64,000 nucleotides of DNA. Origin: Pantoea sp. At-9b. GTDB taxonomy: Bacteria; Pseudomonadota; Gammaproteobacteria; Enterobacterales; Enterobacteriaceae. Location: positions 3,472,001-3,536,000 of the forward strand of contig NC_014837.1 in the NCBI RefSeq assembly GCF_000175935.2, in the 5' to 3' direction. Positions 44,426 to 55,802 of the stretch are shown piece after piece (positions within the stretch are counted from its first letter, which is position 1; every line of letters starts with the position of its first letter). The notes below the pieces were generated by a model. It made no database searches and was not told the DNA's origin. It worked only from the letters and a program-made list of their open reading frames with translations. The position numbers were made by a program, and so were the translations under genes.

Positions 44426-46705
44426 ATGATGCAAATTTTCTCTTCTCAGGACACACGCCAGTTTCCCCTGCAACCTTTACAGGCCGATGTGTTGATCGCC
44501 GGTGGCGGTCTGGCCGGTGTCTGCGCAGCACTGGCCGCCGCGCGGGATGGTATGAAGGTGGTGTTGATTCAGGATCGTCCGGTGCTGGGCGGTAATGCCT
44601 CCAGTGAAGTCCGCTTGTGGGCCAATGGTGCCACCTCGCACATGGGGAACAACAATCGCTGGGCGCGCGAAGGCGGCATCATGGGCGAGATTATGGAGGA
44701 GAACCTGTGGCGCAACAAAGAAGGCAACCCGGTGCTGTTTGATCTGGTGCTGCTGGATCTCGTTCAGGCACAATCCGGCCTGACGCTGCTGCTGAACACC
44801 ACCGTCAATGACATCGAGAAATCAGGCCGCCAGTTGCAGGCGGTGCACGCTTTTAACGCCATCAACCAGACACGCTATCGGGTAACGGCCCAACAGTTTA
44901 TCGATGCCAGTGGGGATGGGGTACTGGGTTATCTGGCGGGTGCTGCGCATCGTGTCGGCGCGGAATCCGTCGAGGAGTTCGGCGAGAAGATGGCCCCTGG
45001 CGAGCATTTCGGCCACAAACTCGGCCACTCCATCTACTTCTACACCAAACGTACCGCAGAGCCGGTGCGCTTTATCCCCCCGGGCTTTGCCCTGAAAGAT
45101 ATCCAGGCCATCCCGCGCTATAAACGTCTGACGTCAGAACTGAACGGTTGCGATCTGTGGTGGCTGGAATGGGGGGGACGACTTGATACCGTGCATGAGA
45201 GTGAAACCATCAAATGGGAACTGTGGAAAATCGTCTGGGGCGTGTGGGATTACATCAAGAATTCCGGTGAGTTTCCTGATGCGGAAAACCTGACGATCGA
45301 ATGGGTTGGCCTCATCCCCGGCAAACGCGAAAGCCGCCGTTTTCTCGGCGATACGCTGTTGTGTCAGCAGGATATCGTCGAACAACGCGATCATTATGAC
45401 GCTGTGGCCTATGGCGGCTGGTCGATTGATCTGCATCCCGCCGATGGCGTCTACAGCGAACATGATGGTTGCCGTCAGTTTCACAGCAAAGGCACCTACA
45501 CCATCCCGTTTCGCGCCTTGTACAGCCAGTCGCTGGATAACCTGCTGCTGACGGGTCGGCTGATCTCCGCGACCCATGTGGCCTTTGGTAGCGCACGCGT
45601 GATGTGTACTTGCGGCGTACTTGGTGAAGTGGTGGGACGCGCCGCCGCGTTATGCCAGCAACAGCACCTTATCCCGGCGCAACTGGCGGCGGCTGAGCGT
45701 ATCGGGCAGTTACAGCAGCATTTGCTGCGTCACGGGGCTTATATTCCGCGCCAACGCCTGATCGACCCGTGTGGCACGCCGCAGGTCCACGTCAGCAGCA
45801 CGCTGCAACTCCGCGCCCTGCCCGCTGATGGCGGCTGGCAGCCACTGGCATCACGTTGTGCGTTACTGCTGCCCGTGAAAGCCGGAGAGCGTTTGCCCGC
45901 CTTGCAGGTGTCTCTGCGGGCAGCACCGCAACAGGTGTTGCAAGTAGCGCTGCTGACCAGCGACAACACGGCCAATACCTGTGGCGACCGACATCTGGCC
46001 AGCCAAACGCTGAAGGTGAGCGATCAGGGCGAATATCGGCTGGATTTTGCGTATCGCGCCGACTGTGATCGTTACCTGATGATCGCCTTCGACGAGAATC
46101 CGGCGATTGAGATTGCCCTGACCCGCCAGCGTCTGCCGGGCATCATGATGGTGTTTAACAGCCTGAACCCACGGGTGGCAAAACGTACTCGCCAAATCAA
46201 TGACGGCGATTATGGTGTCGATGAGTTTGATTTCTGGCTACCGCGTCGCGCACCACAACAAACACTCATCGCTTTTGCCCTTGAGGCTCCGCTGCAACTG
46301 TGGCACCGCGACGCTCTACTGAACGGCAAATTGCGCCCGGAAAGCCATACTCATTGCTGGGTTCCGGCACCCGACGACAGCGCGCCGGTGGTCAGTTGGC
46401 AATGGTCACAACCGCAGCAGGCCAGTCAGCTCACCTTGTTATTTGATAACGATTTTGACCATGCGATGGAGACGGTACAGATGGGCCATGCCCAGGCGGT
46501 AACGCCGCATTGCACCACCCATTACCGTCTATGGCTGGATGAGGTGTTGTTGATCGAGGTGAACGATAACCACCATTCACTCCGCCATCATGCATTACCC
46601 CAAGGGGTGAGTTTTCGCCAAATACGGCTTGAACTGCTTGCCACGGCGGGCGCTCTGCCCGCCGTTTACGGTTTGCATCTGCATCACCCGTTGGCAATGC
46701 CCTGA
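44426..46705 (+). CDS. FAD-dependent oxidoreductase with a C-terminal domain of unknown role
   Basis: A 759-residue protein. Residues about 20-420 form an FAD_oxidored-type module: [21 protein letters not shown] (dinucleotide loop), [28 protein letters not shown], and [20 protein letters not shown] near the end. Residues about 440-759 are rich in strands and show segments ([35 protein letters not shown]) that look like a galactose-binding/discoidin-like sandwich; this is a guess. No signal peptide is evident, so it is probably cytoplasmic. With the MFS carrier and IclR regulator it looks catabolic. The substrate is not known. It overlaps the convergent argO by 22 bp. Confidence 0.78.
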   Translation: MMQIFSSQDTRQFPLQPLQADVLIAGGGLAGVCAALAAARDGMKVVLIQDRPVLGGNASSEVRLWANGATSHMGNNNRWAREGGIMGEIMEENLWRNKEGNPVLFDLVLLDLVQAQSGLTLLLNTTVNDIEKSGRQLQAVHAFNAINQTRYRVTAQQFIDASGDGVLGYLAGAAHRVGAESVEEFGEKMAPGEHFGHKLGHSIYFYTKRTAEPVRFIPPGFALKDIQAIPRYKRLTSELNGCDLWWLEWGGRLDTVHESETIKWELWKIVWGVWDYIKNSGEFPDAENLTIEWVGLIPGKRESRRFLGDTLLCQQDIVEQRDHYDAVAYGGWSIDLHPADGVYSEHDGCRQFHSKGTYTIPFRALYSQSLDNLLLTGRLISATHVAFGSARVMCTCGVLGEVVGRAAALCQQQHLIPAQLAAAERIGQLQQHLLRHGAYIPRQRLIDPCGTPQVHVSSTLQLRALPADGGWQPLASRCALLLPVKAGERLPALQVSLRAAPQQVLQVALLTSDNTANTCGDRHLASQTLKVSDQGEYRLDFAYRADCDRYLMIAFDENPAIEIALTRQRLPGIMMVFNSLNPRVAKRTRQINDGDYGVDEFDFWLPRRAPQQTLIAFALEAPLQLWHRDALLNGKLRPESHTHCWVPAPDDSAPVVSWQWSQPQQASQLTLLFDNDFDHAMETVQMGHAQAVTPHCTTHYRLWLDEVLLIEVNDNHHSLRHHALPQGVSFRQIRLELLATAGALPAVYGLHLHHPLAMP

Positions 46706-47307
46706 CGCGCCAGCTGGAACGCAATCACCCACATTACCGTGCCCACCAGCAGGTTGATAATGCGCTGCGCCCGTAAGGTGCGCAGCCGGGGTGATAGCCA
46801 TGCGGCCAACAGCGCCAGACCAAAGAACCAGATCACCGAGGCACTGACGCTGCCCAACGCAAACCATCGGCGCGCGGCCTCCGACGGCAGCTGACCGCCG
46901 AGGCTACCCAGTACCACAAAAGTATCGATATAAACGTGCGGATTGAGCCAGGTCACCGCCAGCATGGTGGCGATAATGCGCCAGCGCCCCTGTTTCATCA
47001 CCTCTGCGGATGCCAGCGACACATCCCCCTGCCAGGCGTTACGCAGTGCGCCCCAGCCATACCAGCTCAGAAAAGCCACGCCGGTCCAGGTGATGATCAT
47101 CAGCAGCAACGGGGACTGATTGAGCAAGGCGCTACCGCCAAAAATACCGCCACAAATCAAAGCAATATCACTCAAGGTGCAGAGTGCCGCAGTCATCAGA
47201 TGATAATGACGCTTGATGCCCTGGTTCATAACGAATGCGTTTTGCGGACCCAGCGGCAGAATAAGCGAGGCCCCAAGAGCAAGCCCTTGTAAATAAACAG
47301 ATAACAC
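46684..47307 (-). CDS. argO: Arginine exporter ArgO
   Basis: A 207-residue LysE/RhtB-superfamily exporter with about six helices, exporting arginine and canavanine under ArgP control. The typical opening [22 protein letters not shown] and the internal [20 protein letters not shown] match E. coli ArgO. The start codon is GTG (47307). Its 3' end overlaps the accessory FAD protein gene by 22 bp. Upstream (47308-47400) AT-rich sequence should contain the ArgP site, which I cannot pinpoint. Confidence 0.95.
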   Translation of the reverse strand: MLSVYLQGLALGASLILPLGPQNAFVMNQGIKRHYHLMTAALCTLSDIALICGGIFGGSALLNQSPLLLMIITWTGVAFLSWYGWGALRNAWQGDVSLASAEVMKQGRWRIIATMLAVTWLNPHVYIDTFVVLGSLGGQLPSEAARRWFALGSVSASVIWFFGLALLAAWLSPRLRTLRAQRIINLLVGTVMWVIAFQLARQGIANG

Positions 47308-47407
47308 GGGAATTTTCCATCAACATAGGTGATGGCGTGAAGTATAAAGGCGTGAAATTATTAGAGGAAATGGAAAAAATTAATGGGGTATTAGTGATAA
47401 TGATAGC

Positions 47408-47479
47408 GTAGCGGCGCAATTTATCGCGCAATTCCGTGCGCGGTGCCGGAAAAAACCGCGCGATAAATCGCGCCGCTAC
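47408..47479. repeat. Family B palindromic repeat, paired copy
   Basis: GTAGCGGCGCAATTTATCGC and its near reverse complement (CGCGATAAATCGCGCCGCTAC) flank a 30-nt spacer. It lies between the mscS 3' end and the argO promoter. Confidence 0.88.
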
Positions 47480-47488
47480 GTTTGGGGA

Positions 47489-48364
47489 TTATTCTGCGCG
47501 TTCAGCCACCGCTGCCTCGTTTTTCACCGGATGGAAATGCACATCCATCTGCGGATAAGGGATACCGATGCCGTGCGCGTCCAGCGTGCGCTTATAGTTT
47601 TTCAGCAGGTCCCAGTAGACGTTTTGCAGGTCGCTGCTTTTGCTCCAGCAACGCACGACGAAGTTGAGCGAAGAGGCCGCCAGTTCGTTCAGACCAATCT
47701 GGATACCCATATCCTTCAACACACGATCGTCTGCTTCGGTCACCTCTCTCAGCAAACTAATCACCTGGTCCACATCCGCATCGTAGGCTACGCCGATAAT
47801 AAATTCGTTACGACGAATCGGTTCACGGGAGTAGTTCACGATATTACCGGCAATGATTTTACCGTTCGGCACCACCACAATTTTGCCATCGGCGCTTTTC
47901 ATGGTGGTGGAGAAAATCTGCACGTTCTGCACTGTACCCGTCACCCCGCCGAGATCGACGAACTCACCGGTACGGAACGGGCGGAAGGTCACCAGCAACA
48001 CGCCAGCGGCGAGGTTAGAAAGTGAACCCTGCAAGGCCAGACCCACGGCCAGACCTGCGGCACCCAGCACGGCGATGACCGATGCGGTCTGTACGCCCAC
48101 GCGTCCCAGCGCAGCGATAATGGTAAAGGCGATAATCCCGTAACGTACCAGCGCTGACAGGAAGTCAGCCACGGTAGCATCGATATGGCGCGCCACCAGC
48201 ACGCGGTTAACCGCATTGGAGATAATACGTGCCACCAACATGCCGATGATAATGATGGCAATCGCTGCCACAATATTCACGGCATAGCTCAGGATCAGTT
48301 CCTGATTACGTACCAGCCATCCACCCGCGTTATGAATGCCGTCAACGACATTTAAATCTTCCAT
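47489..48364 (-). CDS. mscS: Small-conductance mechanosensitive channel MscS
   Basis: A 291-residue inner-membrane channel (286 in E. coli) that opens on hypo-osmotic shock. Three N-terminal helices lie within residues 25-125; the pore helix TM3 is the glycine/alanine-rich [19 protein letters not shown] stretch, followed by the beta domain ([19 protein letters not shown]) and a C-terminal alpha/beta cage. In E. coli it also lies between argO and fbaA. Confidence 0.96.
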   Translation of the reverse strand: MEDLNVVDGIHNAGGWLVRNQELILSYAVNIVAAIAIIIIGMLVARIISNAVNRVLVARHIDATVADFLSALVRYGIIAFTIIAALGRVGVQTASVIAVLGAAGLAVGLALQGSLSNLAAGVLLVTFRPFRTGEFVDLGGVTGTVQNVQIFSTTMKSADGKIVVVPNGKIIAGNIVNYSREPIRRNEFIIGVAYDADVDQVISLLREVTEADDRVLKDMGIQIGLNELAASSLNFVVRCWSKSSDLQNVYWDLLKNYKRTLDAHGIGIPYPQMDVHFHPVKNEAAVAERAE

Positions 48365-48510
48365 TTGTTAGCCCTGTTGTTGAGTTTCCCGCAGGAAAGA
48401 ACCAAAACTGCCAGAAAGAATCCGACACTCCCGCGTACAAGGGTAAACAATAATGGGAGCCAGCGCCAAAGATGGTCAGAATTTACTGAATAATCCGAAA
48501 ATAATGCATA

Positions 48511-48536
48511 AAAAAAGGCCCTTTCGGGCCTTTTTT
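48511..48536 (-). terminator. Rho-independent terminator after fbaA
   Basis: AAAAAAGGCCC-TTTC-GGGCCTTTTTT: a GC stem with A and T runs on both sides, 17 bp beyond the fbaA stop. It can work in both directions but only fbaA reads into it. Confidence 0.93.
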
Positions 48537-48552
48537 GTACTGTAAGGAAAAA

Positions 48553-49632
48553 TTACAGCACGTCGATAGCGTTAAGCTCTTTGAAAGCCTGTTCCAGACG
48601 AACCACCATTGATGCCTGGGCAGAACGCAGCCAGACACGCGGATCGTAGTATTTCTTGTTCGGGCTATCCACGCCGTTCGGGTTACCCAACTGGCCTTGC
48701 AGATAGTCTTCGTTCTTTTTGTAGTACTGCAGAATACCGTCCCAGGTCGCCCATTGGGTGTCGGTATCGATGTTCATCTTGATCACGCCGTAGCTGATAG
48801 ACTCTTCGATTTCCGCAGCAGAAGAACCGGAACCACCATGGAACACGAAATCCAGCGCGTTGTGCGGCAGGTTGTGTTTCTTCGAAACGTATTCCTGAGA
48901 ATCACGCAGGATGGTCGGGGTCAGCTTCACGTTACCCGGTTTGTAGACGCCGTGAACGTTACCGAAGGATGCCGCGATAGTGAAACGCGGGCTGATTTTG
49001 CTCAGTTCGGTGTAAGCGTAATCCACGTCTTCCGGCTGGGTGTACAGGGCAGAAGCGTCCATGTGGCTGTTGTCCACACCGTCTTCTTCGCCGCCGGTGC
49101 AGCCCAGTTCGATTTCCAGGGTCATATCCAGTTTCGCCATACGCGTCAGATATTTGCTGGAGATCTCGATGTTTTCTTCCAGTGACTCTTCAGACAGGTC
49201 AATCATGTGAGAAGAGAACAGCGGCTTACCGGTTTTGGCGAAGTGGGCTTCACCCGCGTCCAGCAGACCGTCGATCCACGGCAGCAGTTTTTTCGCGCAG
49301 TGGTCAGTGTGCAGAATAACCGGCACACCATACAGCTCAGCCATCAGATGCACATGGTGCGCACCCGCGATAGCGCCGGCAATCGCCGCGCCCTGCGGTT
49401 TGTCGGTTTTGTAACCTTTACCCGCGATGAAAGCAGCACCACCATTAGAGAACTGAACGATGACCGGCGATTTCACTTTCGCTGCCGCTTCCAGTACTGC
49501 GTTGATGGAATCTGTGCCGACGCAGTTTACTGCTGGCAGGGCGAATTTGTTCTCTTTCGCCACTTTAAAGATTTTCTGAACGTCATCACCAGTGACAACG
49601 CCGGGTTTTACGAAATCAAAAATTTTAGACAT
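48553..49632 (-). CDS. fbaA: Class II fructose-bisphosphate aldolase
   Basis: A zinc-dependent aldolase of glycolysis and gluconeogenesis. 359 residues, the same as E. coli FbaA. Zinc-ligand and active-site segments are VILHTDHCAKKLLPW, IELGCTGGEEDGVDNSH, GNVHGVYKPGNV and FVFHGGSGSSAAEI. It is last in epd-pgk-fbaA, 113 bp after pgk, with its own strong terminator. Confidence 0.98.
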   Translation of the reverse strand: MSKIFDFVKPGVVTGDDVQKIFKVAKENKFALPAVNCVGTDSINAVLEAAAKVKSPVIVQFSNGGAAFIAGKGYKTDKPQGAAIAGAIAGAHHVHLMAELYGVPVILHTDHCAKKLLPWIDGLLDAGEAHFAKTGKPLFSSHMIDLSEESLEENIEISSKYLTRMAKLDMTLEIELGCTGGEEDGVDNSHMDASALYTQPEDVDYAYTELSKISPRFTIAASFGNVHGVYKPGNVKLTPTILRDSQEYVSKKHNLPHNALDFVFHGGSGSSAAEIEESISYGVIKMNIDTDTQWATWDGILQYYKKNEDYLQGQLGNPNGVDSPNKKYYDPRVWLRSAQASMVVRLEQAFKELNAIDVL

Positions 49633-49745
49633 GGTTGTGTCCTGTTTCGTTTACCGTTCATCCCCGAATCGAGGGGGACTGGATTTTATGCCCCATAGCG
49701 TCAGGGCAAGTCTTCAGGCGACGCCAAAGCGCCGCCCCCAAATGA

Positions 49746-50909
49746 TTACTGCTTCGCGCGCTCTTCCAGCATGGCTACGGCTGGCAGTTTTTTACCTTCC
49801 ACGAACTCGAGGAATGCGCCACCACCGGTAGAGATGTAGGAGATCTTGTCTTCGATACCGAACAGATCAATCGCAGCCAGGGTGTCACCGCCGCCCGCGA
49901 CGGAGAACGCTTCGCTATCAGCGATAGCGTTAGCGATGATTTCGGTGCCTTTGCGGAAGTTCGGGAATTCGAACACGCCAACCGGACCGTTCCACATAAT
50001 GGTTTTGGCGTCTTTCAGCAGTTTCGCCATGGCCAGTGCGGTTTCGTCACCGAAGTCCATAATTTCTTCGTTATCCGCAACTTCGGAAACCTTTTTCACG
50101 GTTGCCGGTGCGGTTTCAGAGAATTCTGTGCCTACACGGGAGTCGGTCGGAACCGGGATACCGTACTGGTCACGCAGACCTTTAGCCGCTTCAACGAAGT
50201 CTGGCTCGTACAGGGATTTACCGACGTTGTTGTCGATAGCCACGAAGGTGTTAGCGATACCGCCACCGACAATGACGGTGTCAGCGATTTTCACCAGCGA
50301 TTGCAGCACGTCGAATTTGGTAGAGACTTTAGAACCACCAACGACAGCCACCAGCGGACGCTGCGGGTTGCTCATCACTTTGCCCAGCGCTTCCAGCTCA
50401 GCAGAGAGCAGCGGGCCGGCACAGGCGATCGGGGCGAATTTACCCACGCCGTGTGTTGATGCCTGCGCACGGTGCGCAGTACCGAAAGCATCCATCACAA
50501 ACACGTCACACAGGGCAGCGTATTTTTTGGACAGGGCTTCGTCGTCTTTCTTTTCGCCTTTGTTGAAGCGCACGTTTTCCAGCACAACCAGCTCACCTGC
50601 ACCGACTTCAACGCCGTCGAGGTAATCTTTAGCCAGGGTAACTGTGGTGCCGTTCAGTTTGTCTTTCAGATAGTTAACAACCGGCAGCAGGGAGAACTCT
50701 TCGTTGTATTCACCTTCGGTCGGACGACCCAGGTGAGAGGTAACCATCACTTTCGCGCCCTGTTTCAACGCCGCTTCGATGGTGGGCAGAGAAGCACGGA
50801 TACGTGCATCAGACGTCACTTTCCCTTCTTTCACTGGTACGTTGAGATCGGCACGGATCAGAACACGTTTTCCAGCAAGATCCAGATCGGTCATCTTAAT
50901 TACAGACAT
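49746..50909 (-). CDS. pgk: Phosphoglycerate kinase
   Basis: Transfers phosphate from 1,3-bisphosphoglycerate to ADP. 387 residues, as in E. coli. The N-terminal [27 protein letters not shown] (substrate arginines), the hinge segment [10 protein letters not shown], and the nucleotide loop [10 protein letters not shown] and GGGDTLAAI are clear. It follows epd by 51 bp. Confidence 0.98.
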   Translation of the reverse strand: MSVIKMTDLDLAGKRVLIRADLNVPVKEGKVTSDARIRASLPTIEAALKQGAKVMVTSHLGRPTEGEYNEEFSLLPVVNYLKDKLNGTTVTLAKDYLDGVEVGAGELVVLENVRFNKGEKKDDEALSKKYAALCDVFVMDAFGTAHRAQASTHGVGKFAPIACAGPLLSAELEALGKVMSNPQRPLVAVVGGSKVSTKFDVLQSLVKIADTVIVGGGIANTFVAIDNNVGKSLYEPDFVEAAKGLRDQYGIPVPTDSRVGTEFSETAPATVKKVSEVADNEEIMDFGDETALAMAKLLKDAKTIMWNGPVGVFEFPNFRKGTEIIANAIADSEAFSVAGGGDTLAAIDLFGIEDKISYISTGGGAFLEFVEGKKLPAVAMLEERAKQ

Positions 50910-50960
50910 GGTGAACCCTCTCGTTGATTCTCATAAGTTTTGCCAGACGCAGACCGCGTC

Positions 50961-51980
50961 TTACCTGAAACCGCGTGCGGCCATTGCTAACGTTGTATCG
51001 AGCATGCGGTTAGCAAAGCCCCATTCGTTGTCACACCAAACCAGGGTTTTGATAAGGTGGTGACCGCTGACCCGCGTTTGCGTGCCATCCACAATGGCAC
51101 TGTGCGGATCATGGTTAAAATCTACTGAGACTAACGGTAATTCCGTATAGTCAACTATACCACGAAATGCCCCTTCTGATGCGTTTTGCAGCAAGGCATT
51201 GACCTCGCATGCCTTCACCGCCTGACGGACTGAAACGCTCAAATCAATGGCTGTCACATTGATGGTTGGCACACGTACCGCGATAGCTTCAAAGCGATCG
51301 TTAAATTTCGGAAAAATGCGCGTGATGCCCGCCGCCAGACGCGTATCCACCGGAATGATCGATTGGCTGGCAGCACGGGTACGGCGCAGGTCGCTGTGAT
51401 ACGCATCGATCACCTGCTGATCGTGCATCGCCGAGTGAATCGTGGTGACAGTGCCCGATTCAATGCCAAACGCGTCATCCAGCAACTTTATCACCGGAAT
51501 AATACAGTTGGTGGTGCAGGATGCGTTGGAGACAATGCGGTCAGTTTGTTTAAGAGCCTGTTCGTTCACGCCGAACACAACGGTGGCATCCAGATCGTTA
51601 CCGCCCGGATGCGAGAACAACACCTTCTTCGCGCCCGCCTGCAAATGGGCTTCGCCATCGGCACGGCTACCGTAAACACCGGTACAATCCAGCACGATAT
51701 CGACATTCAGTTCCTGCCACGGCAGGGTGGCGATATCGGCCTGGTGCAGGATACGAATGGTATCGTCACCGACAAACAGCAGGTCGCGTTCCTGGCGCAC
51801 GTCAAAGGCAAAACGTCCGTGGCTGGTATCGTACTTAAGCAGATGCGCCATCCCGACGGCTTCTGCCAGTTCGTTAATCGCTACCACGGTGATTTCCGCT
51901 CTGCGCCCTGTTTCATAGAGCGCACGCAGCACATTACGCCCGATACGACCAAAACCATTTATAGCTATGCGAACGGTCAT
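50961..51980 (-). CDS. epd: D-erythrose-4-phosphate dehydrogenase
   Basis: A GAPDH paralogue oxidising erythrose 4-phosphate to 4-phosphoerythronate for pyridoxal phosphate synthesis. 339 residues as in E. coli, with the start at the ATG at 51980 ([21 protein letters not shown]); the frame is open to 52091 but that part is promoter region. The catalytic cysteine is in [12 protein letters not shown]. It heads the epd-pgk-fbaA unit. Confidence 0.97.
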   Translation of the reverse strand: MTVRIAINGFGRIGRNVLRALYETGRRAEITVVAINELAEAVGMAHLLKYDTSHGRFAFDVRQERDLLFVGDDTIRILHQADIATLPWQELNVDIVLDCTGVYGSRADGEAHLQAGAKKVLFSHPGGNDLDATVVFGVNEQALKQTDRIVSNASCTTNCIIPVIKLLDDAFGIESGTVTTIHSAMHDQQVIDAYHSDLRRTRAASQSIIPVDTRLAAGITRIFPKFNDRFEAIAVRVPTINVTAIDLSVSVRQAVKACEVNALLQNASEGAFRGIVDYTELPLVSVDFNHDPHSAIVDGTQTRVSGHHLIKTLVWCDNEWGFANRMLDTTLAMAARGFR

Positions 51981-52220
51981 CTTTCCTTCAACCACACCTG
52001 AAAAAACGTGCCGATAGCCTGAGCGTTTCATCCCATTTTGTACAGGGAATTCTTGCCCGTTGCTGATAGCGGGAAGAGACAATATCGTCACAACTGAAAC
52101 GGTTCAGCTAGGATAAAGCAAGGAAGGAATAACAGGAATGATTGTGATCAACTGCGCTGCTGATTATTGGATCTACGTCACAAAATCAGCCAATTTAAGA
52201 TTATTACTGGAGGAATAATT

Positions 52221-52242
52221 GGGCGGCCACCAGGCCGCCCAC
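52221..52242 (-). terminator. Hairpin after tktA
   Basis: A perfect 9-bp GC-rich stem (TGGGCGGCC-ACCA-GGCCGCCCA) 5 bp beyond the tktA stop. The following minus-strand AATTATTCC is a weak U tract. Confidence 0.7.
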
Positions 52243-52247
52243 AGGTC

Positions 52248-54239
52248 TTACAGAATGGATTTCGCAGTCGCGACCACATTGGCCACGGTGAAACCAAACT
52301 CTTCGAACAGCTTCTCGGCCGGAGCTGACTCACCGAAGCTGGTCATGCCGACGATTGCACCGTTCAGGCCGGTGTATTTGAACCAGTAGTCCGCGATACC
52401 GGCTTCGATTGCCACACGTGCAGCAACCGCTTTCGGCAGTACGGATTCACGGTAAGCCGCATCCTGTTTGTCGAACGCATCGGTCGACGGCATGGAAACC
52501 ACGCGTACCTTGCGGCCTTCGGTGGTCAGCTGGTCGTAAGCACCGACCGCCAGTTCCACTTCTGAACCGGTGGCAATCAGGATCAGTTCCGGCTGACCGG
52601 CACAATCCTTCAGCACATAACCACCGCGTGCCACGTTAGCCAGCTGCTCGGCGCTACGATCCTGCTGCGCCAGGTTCTGACGGGAGAAGATCAGCGCGCT
52701 CGGGCCATCTTTGCGCTCGATGGCGTATTTCCACGCCACGGCGGATTCCACCTGGTCACACGGACGCCACAGGCTCATGTTCGGGGTGGTGCGCAGGCTG
52801 GCCATCTGCTCAACCGGCTGGTGCGTCGGGCCGTCTTCGCCCAGACCGATGGAGTCATGGGTGTAGACCATGATTTGACGGATCTTCATCAGCGCCGCCA
52901 TACGTGCCGCGTTACGCGCGTATTCCACAAACATCAGGAAGGTAGCGGTGTACGGCAGGAAACCGCCGTGCAGGGCGATACCGTTGGCAATCGCGGTCAT
53001 ACCGAATTCACGCACGCCGTAGTGGATGTAGTTACCGGCTGCATCTTCGTTGATCGGCTTCGAGCCGGACCACATGGTCAGGTTGCTCGGTGCCAGGTCC
53101 GCAGAACCGCCGAGGTATTCCGGCAGGATTTTGCCGAAGGCTTCGATGGCATTCTGTGAGGCTTTACGGCTGGCGATTTTCGCCGGATTGGCCTGCAACT
53201 GCTCAACAAATTTCTGTGACTCTTCTGCCCAGTTGGCCGGCAGTTCGTTGTTCATACGACGTTTGAATTCGGCAGCCAGTTCCGGGTGCGCAGCAGCGTA
53301 GGCGGCGAATTTCTCGTCCCATGCCGCTTCTTTCGCTTTGCCTGCTTCTTTGGCATCCCACTGCGCATAGATGTCTGCCGGGATCTCGAACGGTGCGTAG
53401 TCCCAGCCCAGCTGTTTGCGGGTCAGCGCCACTTCGGCGTCGCCCAGCGGTGCGCCGTGGGAGTCGTGGGTACCGGCTTTGTTCGGAGAACCGAAACCGA
53501 TGATGGTTTTGCACATCAGCAGGGATGGCTTGTCAGTAACGGCTTTGGCTTCTTCCACCGCTTTTTTGATGGCGTCGGCGTCGTGACCGTCCACGCCGCG
53601 CACCACGTGCCAGCCGTAGGCTTCAAAGCGTTTTGCGGTGTCGTCGGTGAACCAGCCATCCACGTGACCGTCGATGGAGATGCCGTTATCGTCATAGAAG
53701 GCAACCAGTTTGCCCAGCTTCAGCGTACCAGCGATGGAGCACACCTCGTGTGAGATACCTTCCATCATGCAGCCGTCGCCCATAAACACGTAAGTGTTGT
53801 GGTCCACGATGTCGTGGCCCGGACGGTTGAACTGCGCAGCAAGGGTGCGCTCAGCGATCGCGAAGCCCACGGCATTCGCAATGCCCTGACCCAGCGGGCC
53901 GGTGGTGGTTTCGACGCCAGCGGTGTAGCCGTATTCCGGGTGACCTGGAGTTTTGGAATGCAGCTGACGGAAGTTCTGCAGCTCGCTCATCGGCAGATCG
54001 TAACCGGTGAGGTGCAGCAGGCTGTAAATCAGCATCGAGCCGTGGCCGTTAGACAGCACAAAGCGGTCGCGTGCCGCCCATTGCGGGTTGGTCGGGTTAT
54101 GGTTCAGGAAGTCACGCCACAGCACTTCGGCAATGTCCGCCATGCCCATCGGCGCACCAGGGTGTCCCGATTTGGCTTTCTGTACTGCATCCATACTTAA
54201 CGCGCGAATGGCGTTGGCAAGCTCTTTACGAGAGGGCAT
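52248..54239 (-). CDS. tktA: Transketolase A
   Basis: A thiamine-diphosphate enzyme of the pentose phosphate pathway. 663 residues, as in E. coli TktA. It has the ThDP motif [13 protein letters not shown] ... AFYDDNG, the N-terminal [13 protein letters not shown], and the pyrimidine-domain segment [20 protein letters not shown]. In E. coli several genes lie between epd and tktA; here they are direct neighbours. It is divergent from loiP. Confidence 0.98.
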   Translation of the reverse strand: MPSRKELANAIRALSMDAVQKAKSGHPGAPMGMADIAEVLWRDFLNHNPTNPQWAARDRFVLSNGHGSMLIYSLLHLTGYDLPMSELQNFRQLHSKTPGHPEYGYTAGVETTTGPLGQGIANAVGFAIAERTLAAQFNRPGHDIVDHNTYVFMGDGCMMEGISHEVCSIAGTLKLGKLVAFYDDNGISIDGHVDGWFTDDTAKRFEAYGWHVVRGVDGHDADAIKKAVEEAKAVTDKPSLLMCKTIIGFGSPNKAGTHDSHGAPLGDAEVALTRKQLGWDYAPFEIPADIYAQWDAKEAGKAKEAAWDEKFAAYAAAHPELAAEFKRRMNNELPANWAEESQKFVEQLQANPAKIASRKASQNAIEAFGKILPEYLGGSADLAPSNLTMWSGSKPINEDAAGNYIHYGVREFGMTAIANGIALHGGFLPYTATFLMFVEYARNAARMAALMKIRQIMVYTHDSIGLGEDGPTHQPVEQMASLRTTPNMSLWRPCDQVESAVAWKYAIERKDGPSALIFSRQNLAQQDRSAEQLANVARGGYVLKDCAGQPELILIATGSEVELAVGAYDQLTTEGRKVRVVSMPSTDAFDKQDAAYRESVLPKAVAARVAIEAGIADYWFKYTGLNGAIVGMTSFGESAPAEKLFEEFGFTVANVVATAKSIL

Positions 54240-54513
54240 TTTCTACTCCAGGTCGGATTAATACTTCGCCGCTCCTAACTTATTGTAATTAATCAGCTAT
54301 CAGGCGAAGCAAGGAAAAAGTCGCACATCAATGTACATGAAAAACGGGGCAAAAGTACATGCTACGGGGTGCTAAATCTGGTGGTCAGAGGTTGCAATTC
54401 AGCTGCTGTCTGCTAGCCAGCAAAGCGCTTGCAGGCTATAAACAAAGCGTTTAAACACCGGCATCAAGTTCAGGTGTTTGTTTTTACTACCTTGTTACTC
54501 TGAGGATTCTGGA

Positions 54514-55269
54514 ATGAAGATCCAAACGACCATCATTGCCTTTGGGATAGCTGCCTTGTTGAGCGGCTGTGAAGGATTCGACAACAATGCGTTGCTGCAA
54601 TCCGGCGCGCAGGCGTATCAGGCTTATGCGTTAAGTGACGACCAGGTGAAGCAGCTGAGCGATCAATCCTGTGCGCAGATGGATAAGGATAATCAGCTCG
54701 CCCCGGCGAACAGTGAGTACCAGCAACGCCTGAATAAAATCGGCGCAGCGCTGGGTGACAACATCAACGGTGTGCCAGCTAACTATAAGGTCTATCTGAC
54801 CAAAGATGTGAATGCCTGGGCGATGGCGAATGGCTGCATCCGCGTCTACAGCGGCCTGATGGATATGATGACCGATAACGAGGTCGAGGGGGTGTTGGGT
54901 CATGAGATGGGCCATGTCGCCCTGGGTCATACGCGTAAAGCGATGCAGGTGGCCTTCGCGACCACAGCGGCGCGTACCGCGGCAACATCAATGGGAGGCG
55001 TTATCGGTTCGTTATCCCAATCGCAACTGGGGGAACTGGGCGAGCAGTTGGTGAATGCGCAGTTCTCACAAACGCAGGAATCAGAAGCGGATGATTATTC
55101 GTATGATTTGCTGAAGAAGCGCGGCATCAATCCAATGGGGCTGGCGACCAGCTTCGAAAAGTTGGCGCAACTGGAACAGGGACGTCAAAGCTCGATGTTG
55201 GATTCGCACCCCGATTCCGCAGCGCGCGCGCAGCATATTCGTGACCGGATTGCTGCCGACGGGAAATAA
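54514..55269 (+). CDS. loiP: Metalloprotease LoiP (YggG)
   Basis: A 251-residue outer-membrane lipoprotein zinc protease of the M48 family. The lipobox is LLSG-Cys19. The zinc motif HEMGH (His130-His134) with the downstream ligand glutamate in QESEADDYSYD are intact. The start is the ATG at 54514. In E. coli LoiP cleaves Phe-Phe bonds and works with BepA (YfgC). tktA-loiP adjacency matches E. coli. Confidence 0.95.
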   Translation: MKIQTTIIAFGIAALLSGCEGFDNNALLQSGAQAYQAYALSDDQVKQLSDQSCAQMDKDNQLAPANSEYQQRLNKIGAALGDNINGVPANYKVYLTKDVNAWAMANGCIRVYSGLMDMMTDNEVEGVLGHEMGHVALGHTRKAMQVAFATTAARTAATSMGGVIGSLSQSQLGELGEQLVNAQFSQTQESEADDYSYDLLKKRGINPMGLATSFEKLAQLEQGRQSSMLDSHPDSAARAQHIRDRIAADGK

Positions 55270-55275
55270 CGCACC

Positions 55276-55346
55276 GTAGCGGCGCGATTTATCGCGCGTC
55301 TTTTCCGGCACGATGCACGGCATTGCGCGATAAATCGCGCCGCTAC
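55276..55346. repeat. Family B palindromic repeat, paired copy
   Basis: GTAGCGGCGCGATTTATCGC and its reverse complement flank a 27-nt spacer, between the convergent loiP and yidB-like genes. Confidence 0.9.
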
Positions 55347-55356
55347 GGGAACTGAC

Positions 55357-55767
55357 CTAACGCTTGAACAGCTGATCGACCATCGACCCCAAATCCAACT
55401 GATTATCATGCAAACTCTGATCGTCCAGTTGACCCTGCGGCGACATTTTATCAATCAGTTGCGGCAGCAGCAGCGCCAGGGTGCCGGACGCGCCCTGTAC
55501 ATCGGTACCGAGCTTATCCGCCAGTGATTGCAACTCCGGCTGACCAAACGCCGACTGCATATCGCCACTGTCCACCGGCTGATTGTTGCCGGTGCCAATC
55601 CACGAACCCAGTACGTCGCCCAGCCCACCCTGCTGAAACTTATGCAGCAGCGCTTCAATACCGCCCTGCTCCTGCACCCAGCTCCAGATAGCCTGCAACT
55701 GGCCCAGTTGACTGCCCTGCCCCTGGCCGCCTTCCAACGATCCGACTAAATCATCCAGTAAGCCCAT
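55357..55767 (-). CDS. YidB-like DUF937 protein
   Basis: A 136-residue protein of the DUF937 (YidB) family: MGLLDDLVGSLEGG, then the conserved GLGDVLGSWIGTGNNQPVD and LQSLADKLGTDVQGASGTLA. The role is unknown. A DUF937 gene is not found between loiP and speB in E. coli, where yidB lies elsewhere (near gyrB), so this is either a relocated yidB or a paralogue. It follows speB by 35 bp in the same direction and may be co-transcribed. Confidence 0.85.
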   Translation of the reverse strand: MGLLDDLVGSLEGGQGQGSQLGQLQAIWSWVQEQGGIEALLHKFQQGGLGDVLGSWIGTGNNQPVDSGDMQSAFGQPELQSLADKLGTDVQGASGTLALLLPQLIDKMSPQGQLDDQSLHDNQLDLGSMVDQLFKR

Positions 55768-55802
55768 AGTGACCTCCGAAGATTAATTGACCGTCAGTAA
55801 GT

